This document shows, in pieces, positions 5,952 through 14,338 of a DNA stretch of 16,301 nucleotides. This DNA comes from an uncultured Gammaproteobacteria bacterium (GTDB lineage: Bacteria > Pseudomonadota > Gammaproteobacteria > Arenicellales > UBA868), in the NCBI GenBank assembly GCA_913051905.1, contig CAJXBY010000045.1, positions 1-16,301 on the forward strand, read 5' to 3'. The position numbers and the translations under genes were made by a program. The notes beneath the pieces were generated by a model that had not been told where the DNA came from, did not search any database, and saw only the letters and a program-made list of their open reading frames with translations. Positions within the stretch are counted from its first letter, which is position 1. Each line of letters opens with the position of its first letter.

Positions 5952-6899
5952 ATGAAGATCGGTGTCTGCTTGCCCACTGAGACCGAGGCCATGGCCGGGG
6001 ACACCGCGAGTGGTGCGGAGGTCATGCGGCTCGCCCGGCTTGCGGAGGACACAGGCTTCGATTCAGTCTGGATCGTCGATCATTTCTGCTACTCGGCTGC
6101 GGCAGAGATGGAAGCACTCGGCGCCAGTGCTCCACCTGATCTGGTGGGAAAACTCTACGGCGCATGGGAATGCCTGACCGTTTGTGCTGCCCTTGCACGT
6201 GAAACCCAGCGCGTGGAAATCGGAACTCTGGTTGCCAACACCGGCTACCGGAACCCCGCACTATTGGCACGCATATCGGAGACCATCGACGAATTGAGCA
6301 ACGGGCGTTTTACTCTCGGTGTGGGTGCTGGAGACTTCCTGACAGAACATGACGCGTTCGGGTATCCCTGGGAACGCCGTATCAGTCGTTTTGAAGAGGC
6401 GCTTCAGATCATCCGCCCGATGCTGGCTGGCAAAAATGTGACCTTCGACGGTGAGTTTTACCAGACTCGAGACGCCGTCAATCTGCCCCGGGGACCCCGC
6501 TCTGACGGACTTCCCTTGCTGATCGGTGTACTGGGCCGTGGACCTCGGATGAAAAGATTGGTCGCACAATACGCAGACCAGTGGAACTGCTGGCTGGCCA
6601 GTGGCGACAGCCATGCATCGGCGTACATCAAAATCCGCGACGATATACTCGCGGCGTGTGAACGGCATGGCCGCGATCCGGAGACCCTGGTGCGAAATGT
6701 CACTCCACGCATCAGTCCCACCGGTGTTGCGCCCCAGTCGCCGGATATGAAGCCACTGTCAGGTACAGCCGAAGAGATTGCCGAGGCACTGCACGAGTTC
6801 AAAGACCTGGGTGTCAGTCACATTTCAGCCTGGCCGCACCCCAACAACGAAGAAGGCATCACCGCGCTGGCACGTGCATTGGAACATTTCCGTGGTTAA
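5952..6899 (+). CDS. LLM-class (luciferase-like) flavin-dependent oxidoreductase
   Basis: A 315-residue TIM-barrel monooxygenase/oxidoreductase using FMN or F420. The N-terminus MKIGVCLPTE, the segment LARLAEDTGFDSVWIVDHF (about 28-46), the stretch around TQRVEIGTLVANTGYRNPALLA (about 85-106) and ELSNGRFTLGVGAGDF (about 113-128) are hallmark LLM strands and helices. GLPLLIGVLGRGPRMKRLVA near 185-205 is the usual second-half signature. The length is normal. ATG at 5952 directly follows an in-frame TAA, so no longer form exists; no clear Shine-Dalgarno is visible. The cofactor and substrate cannot be decided by eye. The next gene follows after 109 nt in the same direction and could be co-transcribed. 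Confidence 0.9.
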   Translation: MKIGVCLPTETEAMAGDTASGAEVMRLARLAEDTGFDSVWIVDHFCYSAAAEMEALGASAPPDLVGKLYGAWECLTVCAALARETQRVEIGTLVANTGYRNPALLARISETIDELSNGRFTLGVGAGDFLTEHDAFGYPWERRISRFEEALQIIRPMLAGKNVTFDGEFYQTRDAVNLPRGPRSDGLPLLIGVLGRGPRMKRLVAQYADQWNCWLASGDSHASAYIKIRDDILAACERHGRDPETLVRNVTPRISPTGVAPQSPDMKPLSGTAEEIAEALHEFKDLGVSHISAWPHPNNEEGITALARALEHFRG

Positions 6900-7008
6900 C
6901 ATGAGTCCGTTGGAATCCATTCGGCCGCGTTAACGTCGGTTCAACCACCCGTTAAGCCGCTGTACCGGCAAACCCGTAAACACCTACCGAGCGACCAGAG
7001 GCAAGACA

Positions 7009-8184
7009 ATGTCATCAGCAGACAAATCCCTTTCCGGCACAACGCTCGACTCTCAGCGTCACCTGTTTGATATACCCGATGATGTTGCCTATTTGAACTG
7101 TGCCTATATCTCTCCGCTGCTCAATTCGGTGCGCGACGTTGGCACCGCCAGCACCAGTCGTAAATGCCACCCCTGGGAGATATTGCCACCCGACTTTTTC
7201 ACCGATGCTGAGGAGAACCGGGCACTGTTCGCTGAACTGATCGGATCGACGGCAGACGATATTGCCGTGGTCCCGGCCGCCAGCTACGGCACCGCGACCG
7301 CAGCCCGCAATCTGCCGGTTGAAGCGGGAAAGAGGATTCTCCTGCTGAACGATCAGTTTCCTTCAAACGTATACCCCTGGCGTGAACTGGCGAAGGAACA
7401 CGGCGGCAACATCCTCACTTTGCCGCAACCGGAAGACGATGACTGGACCCGGGCGATCCTTGAGGTGCTTGACGAACGTGTGGCGATCGCGGCCCTGCCG
7501 CACGTCCACTGGACTGACGGGGCCCTGATCGATCTTGAACGTGTCGCCAGTCGCTGCCGGGAAGTCGGTGCCGCACTGGTCATCGATGGCACCCAGTCCG
7601 TGGGCGCCCTGCCTTTTGACGTCAACGCCATCCAACCTGACTTTCTGGTATCTGCCTCTTATAAATGGCTGCTTGGACCCTACGGGTCTGGATATCTTTA
7701 TGTGGCACCAAAGTGGCAGAACGGCGTGCCGATCGAACACAACTGGATCGACCGCGAAGGCAGTGAAGACTTCTCCAACCTGGTCGAGTACCGGGACAGC
7801 TATCAGCCTGGGGCGCGTCGCTTCGACGTTGGCGAACGCGGCAATATCCACCTGGTGCCGATGGCGAAAACCGCGTTACGGCAGCTGCTGGACTGGGGTG
7901 TAGAGAACATTCAGACCACAATACGAGCGCGAACCGACCGCATTGCTGAACGGGCGACCGCTATGGGCATCGGTACATTGCCGCGGGAACGCAGGGGCGG
8001 TCACTACCTGGGACTGCGGTTTCCCGGCGGCGTGCCTGAAGGATTGGCAGACCGGCTCGCCCGGGAGAAGGTCTATGTGAGTGTTCGAGGCAAATATGCG
8101 GTCCGGATAACGCCCCACCTTTGGGTCACCGACGAAGACGAAGACCGATTATTCGATGTGCTGGATTCGGCGCTCGCCGGATAA
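7009..8184 (+). CDS. Class V aminotransferase-family PLP enzyme (cysteine desulfurase/kynureninase fold)
   Basis: A 391-residue PLP enzyme of fold type I. Lys219 in SASYKWLLGPYG is the Schiff-base lysine. Asp193 in VIDGTQSVGA pairs with the pyridine nitrogen, and PHVHWTDG (164-171) precedes it as in class V members. YLNCAYISPL (28-37) is the typical N-terminal substrate loop. The catalytic Cys loop expected near residue 320-330 of a cysteine desulfurase is not evident, so an amine, amino-acid or isopenicillin-epimerase-like reaction is more likely than sulfur transfer. A purine-rich AGAGG lies upstream of the ATG at 7009. It follows the LLM gene in the same direction and ends 32 nt before the convergent FAD subunit gene. 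Substrate unknown. Confidence 0.88.
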   Translation: MSSADKSLSGTTLDSQRHLFDIPDDVAYLNCAYISPLLNSVRDVGTASTSRKCHPWEILPPDFFTDAEENRALFAELIGSTADDIAVVPAASYGTATAARNLPVEAGKRILLLNDQFPSNVYPWRELAKEHGGNILTLPQPEDDDWTRAILEVLDERVAIAALPHVHWTDGALIDLERVASRCREVGAALVIDGTQSVGALPFDVNAIQPDFLVSASYKWLLGPYGSGYLYVAPKWQNGVPIEHNWIDREGSEDFSNLVEYRDSYQPGARRFDVGERGNIHLVPMAKTALRQLLDWGVENIQTTIRARTDRIAERATAMGIGTLPRERRGGHYLGLRFPGGVPEGLADRLAREKVYVSVRGKYAVRITPHLWVTDEDEDRLFDVLDSALAG

Positions 8185-8216
8185 CTCCCTGTGGGCGCGA
8201 GGCAGGTCCCGACGGG

Positions 8217-9191
8217 CTAGCTCTTGAAAAGTTCTCCGGCTAGACGCGTGGCCAGGGAAACGGCAACCCGCCGGCGGTACTGATGTGACGTAAACGTGCT
8301 GTTCATCGGCTGAATGCTGGACTTCACCATTCGTTCCAACCGTTCGATGGCCCTGTCATCCAGTGCTTTGCCGGTCAGTTGGGCCGTGTCTGCAACCACC
8401 ACCGGCGCGCAGTTCGTCCCTGTCAAGGCGACCGACAGGTGCTCAAGCAGATCGCCGTCCCGCCGTAATGCCACCGCGACACCGACCAGCGGAAAATCAA
8501 TGGAACCGCGCAGCCTGGACTTCGCATAGTCAGCGCAGAGTCTGCTGCCGACCGGTATGCGTACCGCACTGATAAATTCCTGTTCCCCGAGGGTAAGGTG
8601 GTCCTGTCCATCGTCGTGGTAGAGATCAGAAAGCAGCATTCGCCGAATACGCTCCCCTGACACCACGTCAACCTCAGCCGCCATGACCAGAAGTGCCGGA
8701 GCGAGGTCACCGCAGAAAGCGGCCCAGCAGCGATCACCACCGGGCGCAACGTGACAGACACTGCCTTCGTACTTGAGGCAGCCGTCGTTGCTGTCACGCC
8801 ACCACTGGCTCTGGTTGTAGTAGACGCAGCGTGTGTCCTGGCAGAGATTTCCGCCGACAGTTGCGACGTTACGGTGAGTGGGGCCAGCGACCGCCGAAGC
8901 AGCCGCAGCAATGACAGGGAATTCGGCAGTCACCCGCTGGTCGGCGGCAAGATCGGCAAGGGTTACCCCTGCACCAACGACAAGCTGACCGCTGTCAAGA
9001 TGAATCCCGGCCATATCCGGAATTCCCGAGATGTCGATAAGTGTGCGCGGAGCTGAAAGACCGCGGCGGATGTTAGCGAGGAGATCCGTTCCGCCGGCGA
9101 GAAATCGACTGCCGGTACAACTGCCCAGCATCTGCGTTGCCTCGGCAATACTGCTCGGCCGCATGTACCTGAAGTCGGGCAACGCATCCAT
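8217..9191 (-). CDS. FAD (and probable 4Fe-4S) subunit of a molybdenum hydroxylase, 4-hydroxybenzoyl-CoA reductase beta-like
   Basis: A 324-residue FAD subunit of the xanthine dehydrogenase family. FLAGGTDLLANIRRG (30-44) and the ATVGGNL segment (110-116) bind FAD. An insertion at about 117-155 carries Cys122, Cys138, Cys146 and Cys155 (DTRCVYYNQS..., CLKYEGSVCHV, GGDRC). This is the loop that holds an extra 4Fe-4S cluster in HcrB of Thauera aromatica, and ordinary CoxM-type subunits lack it. Length also matches HcrB. It is the last gene of the operon and its ATG overlaps the stop of the large-subunit gene by one base (TAATG), which points to translational coupling. Electrons would pass from or to the Mo centre through this subunit. 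Ring reduction rather than hydroxylation is suggested by homology only. Confidence 0.88.
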   Translation of the reverse strand: MDALPDFRYMRPSSIAEATQMLGSCTGSRFLAGGTDLLANIRRGLSAPRTLIDISGIPDMAGIHLDSGQLVVGAGVTLADLAADQRVTAEFPVIAAAASAVAGPTHRNVATVGGNLCQDTRCVYYNQSQWWRDSNDGCLKYEGSVCHVAPGGDRCWAAFCGDLAPALLVMAAEVDVVSGERIRRMLLSDLYHDDGQDHLTLGEQEFISAVRIPVGSRLCADYAKSRLRGSIDFPLVGVAVALRRDGDLLEHLSVALTGTNCAPVVVADTAQLTGKALDDRAIERLERMVKSSIQPMNSTFTSHQYRRRVAVSLATRLAGELFKS

Positions 9192-11521
9192 TACGCAACC
9201 TCTTTTTCGGCAGCGCGCCGGTCATCACGGGACTTGCGAATCATGGCATCCAGGACCCGCTCCGCAGACAATGGAGTGGCGTTGACCCGCAGGCCGACAG
9301 CATCAAATATTGCGTTCGCGAGCGCCGGTAAAACCGCTGCAAGACTTCCCTCACTCGCTTCTTTAGCCCCGAAAGGACCGTTGGGATCTATCGACTCCAC
9401 GATGCCGACCTCTATGGGCGGGGATTCAGCGATACTCGGCACTCTGTAGTCGAGCATGTTGGCGCCCAGCGGCAGACCTGATTTGGGTTCGTAGCGGGTC
9501 TCCTCACTGAGCGCCTGTCCCAGGCCCATCCACACGGCACCCTGGACCTGTCCCTCGACAGCCAATGGGTTGATCGCAAAGCCGCAGTCGTGAGCCACCC
9601 ACACCCGGTCGACGGTCACCTCCCCTGTATCTTCGTCCACGACCACCTCAACCACACAGGCCGCGTAGGAGAACCCCATCGACGGTCCGACACCGGCGCC
9701 GCGGTATTTGCCCCCCTGAAAATCGCGCGGCACGGTATAGGTGCCTTTGACTGTGACCGTACCAGAGTCAGTCAATGCTTCTTTGCTGACAGCGTTGAAG
9801 TCCAGCGCCGCATCCTTATTGTGGGCTACGCTATAAGTCTCACCATCAACCTCAACATCTTCCGGTGCCACATCAAGTTTGCGTGCCGCTGCGCGAATCA
9901 GGACATTTTTGAGGTTCTCAGCCGCCTCGATGGCCGCATTGCCGACCATGTAAGTCACCCGGGAGGAATACGATCCGTTGTCCTTCGGCGTAACAGCGCT
10001 GTCGTTGGTGATAACTCGCACACGACCCATGTCGACCCCCAGCACTTCGCTGACGACCTGAGCGCAGATGGTAGTCGACCCCTGGCCGATATCCGCCGCA
10101 CCGGTCAGAACCGTGATTGCACCGTCAAAGTCCAGTTTGAGGTTGACGACCGCGTGCGGTTCTCCGGTCCAGTTGACTGGCTTGGCAGCACCACTGACGT
10201 AATGTGCGCAACCAATTCCTAGACCGCGCCCCGGTTCCAGCTGACCTCGGCGCTCACGCCAACCCGATGCGCTCTCCACCCAGTCCAGACACTGCGGCAG
10301 ACCATAGCTCGTCACCATCAGGTCGTTGATGGTTCGGACCGGGGGCGTCAACTGGTTGTTGCGACGCAACCGGATCGGATCCAGACCGAGTTCTACCGCC
10401 ATGGCATCGAGCAGGGACTCAAACGCAAAACGCACATCGACGGTTCCGTGGCCACGCATGGCACCGCAGGGCGGTGTATTGGTGTACACGCGGTAGCCGT
10501 CGTAGCGGACCGCCGGAATGTCGTAGATAGCATTCAGCAGCGCTCCGGAATAAAGGATAGTCACGATACCGTAACCGGCATGGGCACCGCCTGCCTGCAG
10601 AACTTCGCAGCTACAGGCGGTGATCGTGCCGTCTTTCCGCATGCCGATCTTCAGTTGAATTTCGGTTTCCGGCCTGCCGCGATGGGTCAGGAAAGTTTCC
10701 TCACGACTGAGATAGAGCTTGACCTTTCCACCCGCCGCTCGGGCAAGAAGACTGGCAATGATCTCGAAGTTGAGCGCTTCCGAACGGTGCCCGAAACCGC
10801 CGCCGATAAACGGCTTGATGACGCGTATACGGGCCTCATCCAGCTTCAGACACTTGGCCACCATCATGTGGACGTAGTAGGGCACCTGGGTACAGGTATG
10901 CAAAGTCAAGCGGTCCCGCTCCGGATCGTACTCGGCAAGCGACACGTTCGGCTCCATCTGCACATGGGTGACTTCGGCACAGTGGTAGTTTTCCTCGCGC
11001 ACGATGTCTGCTTCGGCAAACCCCAGGTCCACCTCACCGAACTCATGATGAATCTCGCGTTCCAGATTGTCCGGTTTGTCTTCGTGAATCAGACAGGCAT
11101 CGGGATGGCGGGCATCAGTAATCTTGTAGTAGGCCGGAAGCACCCTGACATCCATACGGATCAACTTGAGCGCCGCATCAGCGGTCACTTCATCGACCGC
11201 GACCAGAGCCGCCACGGGTTCCCCCCGGTAGCGCACCCGGCCGCGGGCCAACGGAAATTCGCTGCGGGCAATGGGCAGAACGCCGAAAGGCTCATCACAG
11301 TCATCTCCAGTGATCACGGCGATGACACCCGGCAGGGCTCTGGCCGACGAGATGTCCACGGCTACGATCTCGGCGTGGCTGTACGGACTGCGGTAAATGC
11401 GCCCGACCAGCGCCCCGGTATCCGAAAGATCAGCCGTGTACCGGGCACGGCCGGTGACTTTTTCGATGCCGTCTATCAGCGGCGTAGGGATGCCTATTGC
11501 AGGGTTCCGGGTAACGCTCAT
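9191..11521 (-). CDS. Molybdopterin-binding catalytic subunit, 4-hydroxybenzoyl-CoA reductase alpha-like
   Basis: A 776-residue large subunit of the xanthine dehydrogenase family that binds Mo-molybdopterin (cytosine dinucleotide in this group). Motifs in order are GKARYT-like GRARYTADL near the N-terminus, GGGFGHRSE near 245, [11 protein letters not shown] near 280, AMRGHGT near 345, GAADIGQGS near 470 and [11 protein letters not shown] (715-725). Glu724 aligns with the active-site base of xanthine dehydrogenase. The [16 protein letters not shown] block and the GAKEASEG ending resemble HcrA rather than CoxL or aldehyde dehydrogenase, which carry other residues there. Its start overlaps the stop of the small-subunit gene by 4 nt (ATGA). 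No MoCo-insertion XdhC-type gene is next to it. The real substrate may be an aryl-CoA or another aromatic compound. Confidence 0.9.
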   Translation of the reverse strand: MSVTRNPAIGIPTPLIDGIEKVTGRARYTADLSDTGALVGRIYRSPYSHAEIVAVDISSARALPGVIAVITGDDCDEPFGVLPIARSEFPLARGRVRYRGEPVAALVAVDEVTADAALKLIRMDVRVLPAYYKITDARHPDACLIHEDKPDNLEREIHHEFGEVDLGFAEADIVREENYHCAEVTHVQMEPNVSLAEYDPERDRLTLHTCTQVPYYVHMMVAKCLKLDEARIRVIKPFIGGGFGHRSEALNFEIIASLLARAAGGKVKLYLSREETFLTHRGRPETEIQLKIGMRKDGTITACSCEVLQAGGAHAGYGIVTILYSGALLNAIYDIPAVRYDGYRVYTNTPPCGAMRGHGTVDVRFAFESLLDAMAVELGLDPIRLRRNNQLTPPVRTINDLMVTSYGLPQCLDWVESASGWRERRGQLEPGRGLGIGCAHYVSGAAKPVNWTGEPHAVVNLKLDFDGAITVLTGAADIGQGSTTICAQVVSEVLGVDMGRVRVITNDSAVTPKDNGSYSSRVTYMVGNAAIEAAENLKNVLIRAAARKLDVAPEDVEVDGETYSVAHNKDAALDFNAVSKEALTDSGTVTVKGTYTVPRDFQGGKYRGAGVGPSMGFSYAACVVEVVVDEDTGEVTVDRVWVAHDCGFAINPLAVEGQVQGAVWMGLGQALSEETRYEPKSGLPLGANMLDYRVPSIAESPPIEVGIVESIDPNGPFGAKEASEGSLAAVLPALANAIFDAVGLRVNATPLSAERVLDAMIRKSRDDRRAAEKEVA

Positions 11522-11991
11522 GTGCCTTTGCCCTGCTCTGCCGCAAAGCGGACCGATTCGATGATCTTCACATAACCGGTACAGCGACAGATGTTGCTAC
11601 CGAGCGCGCTGCGGATTTCGTCCTCGGCGGGATCCGGGTTACGGCGCAGCAACCCCTCTGCCGCCATGATCATGCCAGGCGTACAGAAACCACATTGAGA
11701 CCCCAGTTTTTCGTGGAAACCTCTCTGCACGGGTGACATTCGGCCGTTCGTACCCAGGCCCTCAACGGTCTCGACGTGCCGGCCATTGCACGATCTTGCG
11801 AGGGTCAGACAGGACAATTGCGGCTTGTCATCGACCAGTACCGTGCAGGCACCACACTCACCGCCATCGCATCCTTGTTTGGTCCCGGTGAGACCGACGA
11901 CCTCACGGATGTAGTCCAGCAGCAGTAGGTTATCTGCTACCGCGTCTTCACGTTGCCGACCGTTCAAAATCAACGACAGTATTGATTTCAA
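11518..11991 (-). CDS. 2Fe-2S subunit of the molybdenum hydroxylase, 4-hydroxybenzoyl-CoA reductase gamma-like
   Basis: A 157-residue subunit with two 2Fe-2S clusters. The ferredoxin-type cluster uses Cys41, Cys46, Cys49 and Cys61 ([16 protein letters not shown]). The helical-domain cluster uses Cys100, Cys103, Cys135 and Cys137 ([19 protein letters not shown]). The N-terminus [16 protein letters not shown] matches the usual start of HcrC proteins, which supports TTG at 11991 as the true start codon; GGGA at 11999-12002 lies 7 nt upstream. It is the first gene of the operon (order C-A-B) and overlaps the large-subunit gene by 4 nt. A GTGA-tetraloop hairpin sits directly upstream of its ribosome binding site. 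Confidence 0.9.
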   Translation of the reverse strand: MKSILSLILNGRQREDAVADNLLLLDYIREVVGLTGTKQGCDGGECGACTVLVDDKPQLSCLTLARSCNGRHVETVEGLGTNGRMSPVQRGFHEKLGSQCGFCTPGMIMAAEGLLRRNPDPAEDEIRSALGSNICRCTGYVKIIESVRFAAEQGKGT

Positions 11992-12400
11992 TAATTTTTC
12001 CCGTTTAAACCCGTCACCGGGTCTTTAAAACTCCCCGGGGGATATCACCTTTACAGTAGCGTTATTCAACCCACTCTCAAGACCACTCATCAACCGGTAC
12101 ACGATAGTGCGGTCCGACTTCGAGACAGTCAAGTCAGACGGCAGACGATCTTTCTCTCAGATATAGCGCCTTTCGCTCCTTTGCATCCAGACCCGAATAC
12201 AAATCCAGTCGCTGGACCAAAAGCAGTAAAATACGCCGTGCAACGGGTCGTGCACAGCAGGGGCCGCCGGAATTACGGGATTCCTCGAACGCGCTGGTTC
12301 CGTTTTTCGCTGTTGATGATCCATTCGGGCAATGAACCCCAGTTTGCCCTGGAACCACCGAAGCGGCCCTGAGAGCCTCGAGCAGATACAGGAAAGTGAT
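11992..12400. other. Divergent intergenic region between the Mo-hydroxylase operon and the membrane/PAS-like gene
   Basis: 409 nt with no convincing gene; short frames on both strands look like chance. Near the HcrC-like gene it packs several palindromes: GTTTAAAC (12003-12010), the hairpin at 12004-12029, CCCCGGGG (12033-12040) and GATATC (12041-12046). The rest holds a 6-bp direct repeat CGTGCA (12237-12242 and 12249-12254). No strong promoter stands out for either gene; TTGACT-N17-CACTAT on the minus strand (12132-12104) is the best but poor candidate for the operon. Confidence 0.5.
12004..12029 (-). promoter_or_regulatory. Leader hairpin with GTGA (GNRA) tetraloop upstream of the HcrC-like gene
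   Basis: On the minus strand, TTTAAA then GA, CCCG, loop GTGA, CGGG and TTTAAA. The inner four GC pairs close a GNRA-type tetraloop, and the outer TTTAAA arms can pair across a 2-nt bulge. The hairpin ends one base before the GGGA ribosome binding site. The CCCG arm could instead pair with the CGGG that contains this binding site, so a translational switch is possible. Structure is seen in sequence; function is inferred. Confidence 0.4.
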
Positions 12401-12958
12401 ATGTCGCTAATTTTCAGCTTAATTCTGGGCAAACTGCGGGATCGCACCACTTACGCGGTGGCGCTGATCGTGGGCACTCTGATCAATCTCTATGGCCAGC
12501 TCTTTGTCCCGTGGATCCGGAATGTCGGTGACCCATTTACGGTTTTCAAGGACGAACTCACCCATCAACCCTACCTCACCCTGGTCTCGATGTTTCTGGC
12601 CTATGCCTTCCCTTTCTGCGTCGGCATCTATTCTGCGGTTGCTGCCCGGTACAAGAACAGACGGGTGGAATCGATCGCTGATTTTCCAGAACGCAAACCC
12701 GATCCGGTATTCCGTGTGTCGCTGGACGGCAGCCTGGTGGAACTCGGCGCCAGGACCCGGGAATTTTTTGAGAAATACAATATCGACTCCGCACAGAAGA
12801 TGCTCGGCTCGGAGGCGTGGGAAAAAGTAAAAGCCGATCGAAACGGACAGAACTATCTGACGGTCAGCTTCGACCCGGAAGGCGCCAACTACCTGGTGCG
12901 GCACACACCGACTGCTAACGATCAGATCAACGTTTATCTGACACGACTGCCGGCATGA
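12401..12958 (+). CDS. Small membrane protein with two transmembrane helices and a PAS-like C-terminal domain
   Basis: A 185-residue protein that I do not recognise as a named family. Two hydrophobic helices at about 17-38 and 59-82 anchor it, with a short periplasmic or cytoplasmic loop between them. Residues 100-185 look PAS-like: DPVFRVSLDGSLVELG, then a helix with FFEKYN, and closing strands ending in INVYLTRLPA. Such membrane-PAS modules usually precede an output domain (cyclase, kinase, GGDEF), yet the frame stops here and none follows. ATG at 12401 is chosen because AGGA lies 7 nt upstream and the hydrophobic region starts soon after; the frame can extend to 12332, adding 23 polar residues. 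Convergent with the flavoprotein gene (23 nt apart). Possible role: sensor or small membrane accessory protein. Confidence 0.75.
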   Translation: MSLIFSLILGKLRDRTTYAVALIVGTLINLYGQLFVPWIRNVGDPFTVFKDELTHQPYLTLVSMFLAYAFPFCVGIYSAVAARYKNRRVESIADFPERKPDPVFRVSLDGSLVELGARTREFFEKYNIDSAQKMLGSEAWEKVKADRNGQNYLTVSFDPEGANYLVRHTPTANDQINVYLTRLPA

Positions 12959-12981
12959 GTCCCGACTGCCCCCTTCCGTAG

Positions 12982-14211
12982 TCAGCCTTTCCCGATCGAG
13001 AAATGCCCGCTGGGGGCTTGCCGTATCCGTTCTCTCAGCCAGGCCTCGTCATTCTGTTTCGCCGAGAAGCGACTGAGCGAGAAACGGCTGACGTCGATGC
13101 CCGGGTCCCCATGAACGATCCATTCAGCCATGGCGAGAGATAGGCCTGCAGAACGCAGAATCCCGGAAGAATTCATGCCGGCGAGCACGAAATAACCCTT
13201 CACCGAGCCTACCTGATCCAAGATCGGAATGCCGTCCGGGGTGAAACTCTCGGGCCCGTTGACGAGCGACCTGATACCTGTTTTAGCCAGCGCGGGAATC
13301 AGGTGGATGCCACGCTCCATGTACGGGCCAAACTGATCCCAGTCCTCATTGAGCAGCCCGAACGAGAAGTTTTCCGGCAGCTCAGCGGGCGACACTGGTT
13401 TGGCATTCCGGTCAAAACAACCGATGAGCAGTCCACCGACTTCTTCCCGTCCGTAGATCAGGGCGTCGGGATCCCTGAACGTCGGAATATCCGCTGTGAT
13501 GCCCTCGACCGGTTCGGTCAGCGCATAAAAATGCTCTACGGCATAAACCGGGATGTCTATCCCACTGCCAAGCCCCAGTTCCCGGGCCCAGAGGCCTGAA
13601 CAGTTGACTACCGTCTCACACTGACAGGACCCGCGATCGGTCTCCACGGCGGTCACTTGCCCATCGCGTAAGTTCACTTTCCTAGCTTCTGTGTCCTCGA
13701 TGAACCGGACGCCCCGGCTGCGGGCCTTGCGTGCATAGGTGCTGATCAGGTCAGTCGGGTTCACCCGTCCGTCAGCTGGGCTCCACAACGCCCCGACCAG
13801 ATCGTCCGTCCGAAATCCGGGAAGTCTGTGGCCGACTTCCTGCGGAGACATCAGGCTGGCGTCAACACCGGCACGCCGCGCCGAGTCGATCAGCAATCCG
13901 AACTCCGTCATCCGTGAACCGGTGCGGGCAAGAGTGACGCGACCACAACGCTTCCAGCCGATCGACTGTTCTTGTTCAAAGGACTCATACAGATCAGCAG
14001 CCAGGCGGTTGAGCTGCACCGTCTCAGGCAGGGTTTCCATCAGCGGGATGTTTCCCGCCGCATGCCAACTGGTACCGCAACCGAGTTGTCCTCTCTCTAG
14101 TACAACAACGTCGGGTGAGCCCAGTTCGGCAAGGCGAAATGCGATTGACGCCCCGATGACACCACCCCCAATGACGACAGTCTGCACATGGCTGGGTAAC
14201 GGCTCGGTCAT
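12982..14211 (-). CDS. FAD-dependent oxidoreductase of the DAO family, sarcosine/dimethylglycine dehydrogenase-like
   Basis: A 409-residue flavoprotein. The Rossmann dinucleotide motif VVIGGGVIGASIAFRLAELG (12-31) is followed by VVVLERGQLGCGTSWHAAGN (35-54). His50 in the TSWHAAG motif corresponds to the His that links FAD covalently in dimethylglycine and sarcosine dehydrogenases. GLWARELG (about 206-213) and the C-terminal LVNGPESFTPDGIPILDQVG segment (about 313-332) are standard DAO parts. The folate-binding GcvT-like C-terminal half of dimethylglycine dehydrogenase is missing, so length fits a stand-alone N-methyl amino-acid oxidase/dehydrogenase or a SoxB-like beta subunit. AGGA lies 4 nt before ATG at 14211. 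It is divergent from the cysteine-synthase-like gene. Secondary or tertiary amino acids are likely substrates; which one is unknown. Confidence 0.88.
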   Translation of the reverse strand: MTEPLPSHVQTVVIGGGVIGASIAFRLAELGSPDVVVLERGQLGCGTSWHAAGNIPLMETLPETVQLNRLAADLYESFEQEQSIGWKRCGRVTLARTGSRMTEFGLLIDSARRAGVDASLMSPQEVGHRLPGFRTDDLVGALWSPADGRVNPTDLISTYARKARSRGVRFIEDTEARKVNLRDGQVTAVETDRGSCQCETVVNCSGLWARELGLGSGIDIPVYAVEHFYALTEPVEGITADIPTFRDPDALIYGREEVGGLLIGCFDRNAKPVSPAELPENFSFGLLNEDWDQFGPYMERGIHLIPALAKTGIRSLVNGPESFTPDGIPILDQVGSVKGYFVLAGMNSSGILRSAGLSLAMAEWIVHGDPGIDVSRFSLSRFSAKQNDEAWLRERIRQAPSGHFSIGKG

Positions 14212-14309
14212 GGGATCCTGTATTTCTGCAAAAAGGAACCGTATTGTATCTGCCCCTCCAGGCGGCAGGACCTAACTATGCTAGGGTGACCGGTCCGGAG
14301 GATTCGTCG

Positions 14310-14328
14310 TTGACCATTCTTCTTGACC
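14310..14328 (+). repeat. Direct repeat TTGACC-N7-TTGACC before the cysteine-synthase-like gene
   Basis: Two identical hexamers with a 13-nt period, ending at the ribosome binding site GGGAG (14329-14333). The 7 nt between them, ATTCTTC, equal one half-site of the GAAGAAT operators. A regulatory role is possible but may be chance. Confidence 0.25.
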
Positions 14329-14338
14329 GGGAGTCAGC

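Noticed and set aside
5952..8184. Idea that the LLM monooxygenase and nearby Rid protein form a Rut-type pyrimidine pathway
   Set aside because: The LLM protein does not show enough RutA-specific features to my eye, the Rid protein is a triple Arg-less form unlike RutC, and other rut genes are absent.
9590..10222. 210-codon open frame on the plus strand
   Set aside because: Antisense to the well-supported large Mo subunit; no domain is visible.
10448..11575. 375-codon open frame on the plus strand
   Set aside because: It is fully antisense to the large Mo subunit and its N-terminal overlap with the 2Fe-2S subunit; the product has no recognisable motif and arises from GC-rich codon structure.
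12104..12132. TTGACT-N17-CACTAT as promoter of the Mo-hydroxylase operon
   Set aside because: The -35 is good but the -10 matches consensus at only half the positions; not strong enough to list as a feature.
12134..12450. Short open frames on both strands in the intergenic region (up to 97 codons)
   Set aside because: Composition is rich in Arg, Pro and Cys with no domain or good ribosome binding site; several overlap one another, as chance frames do.
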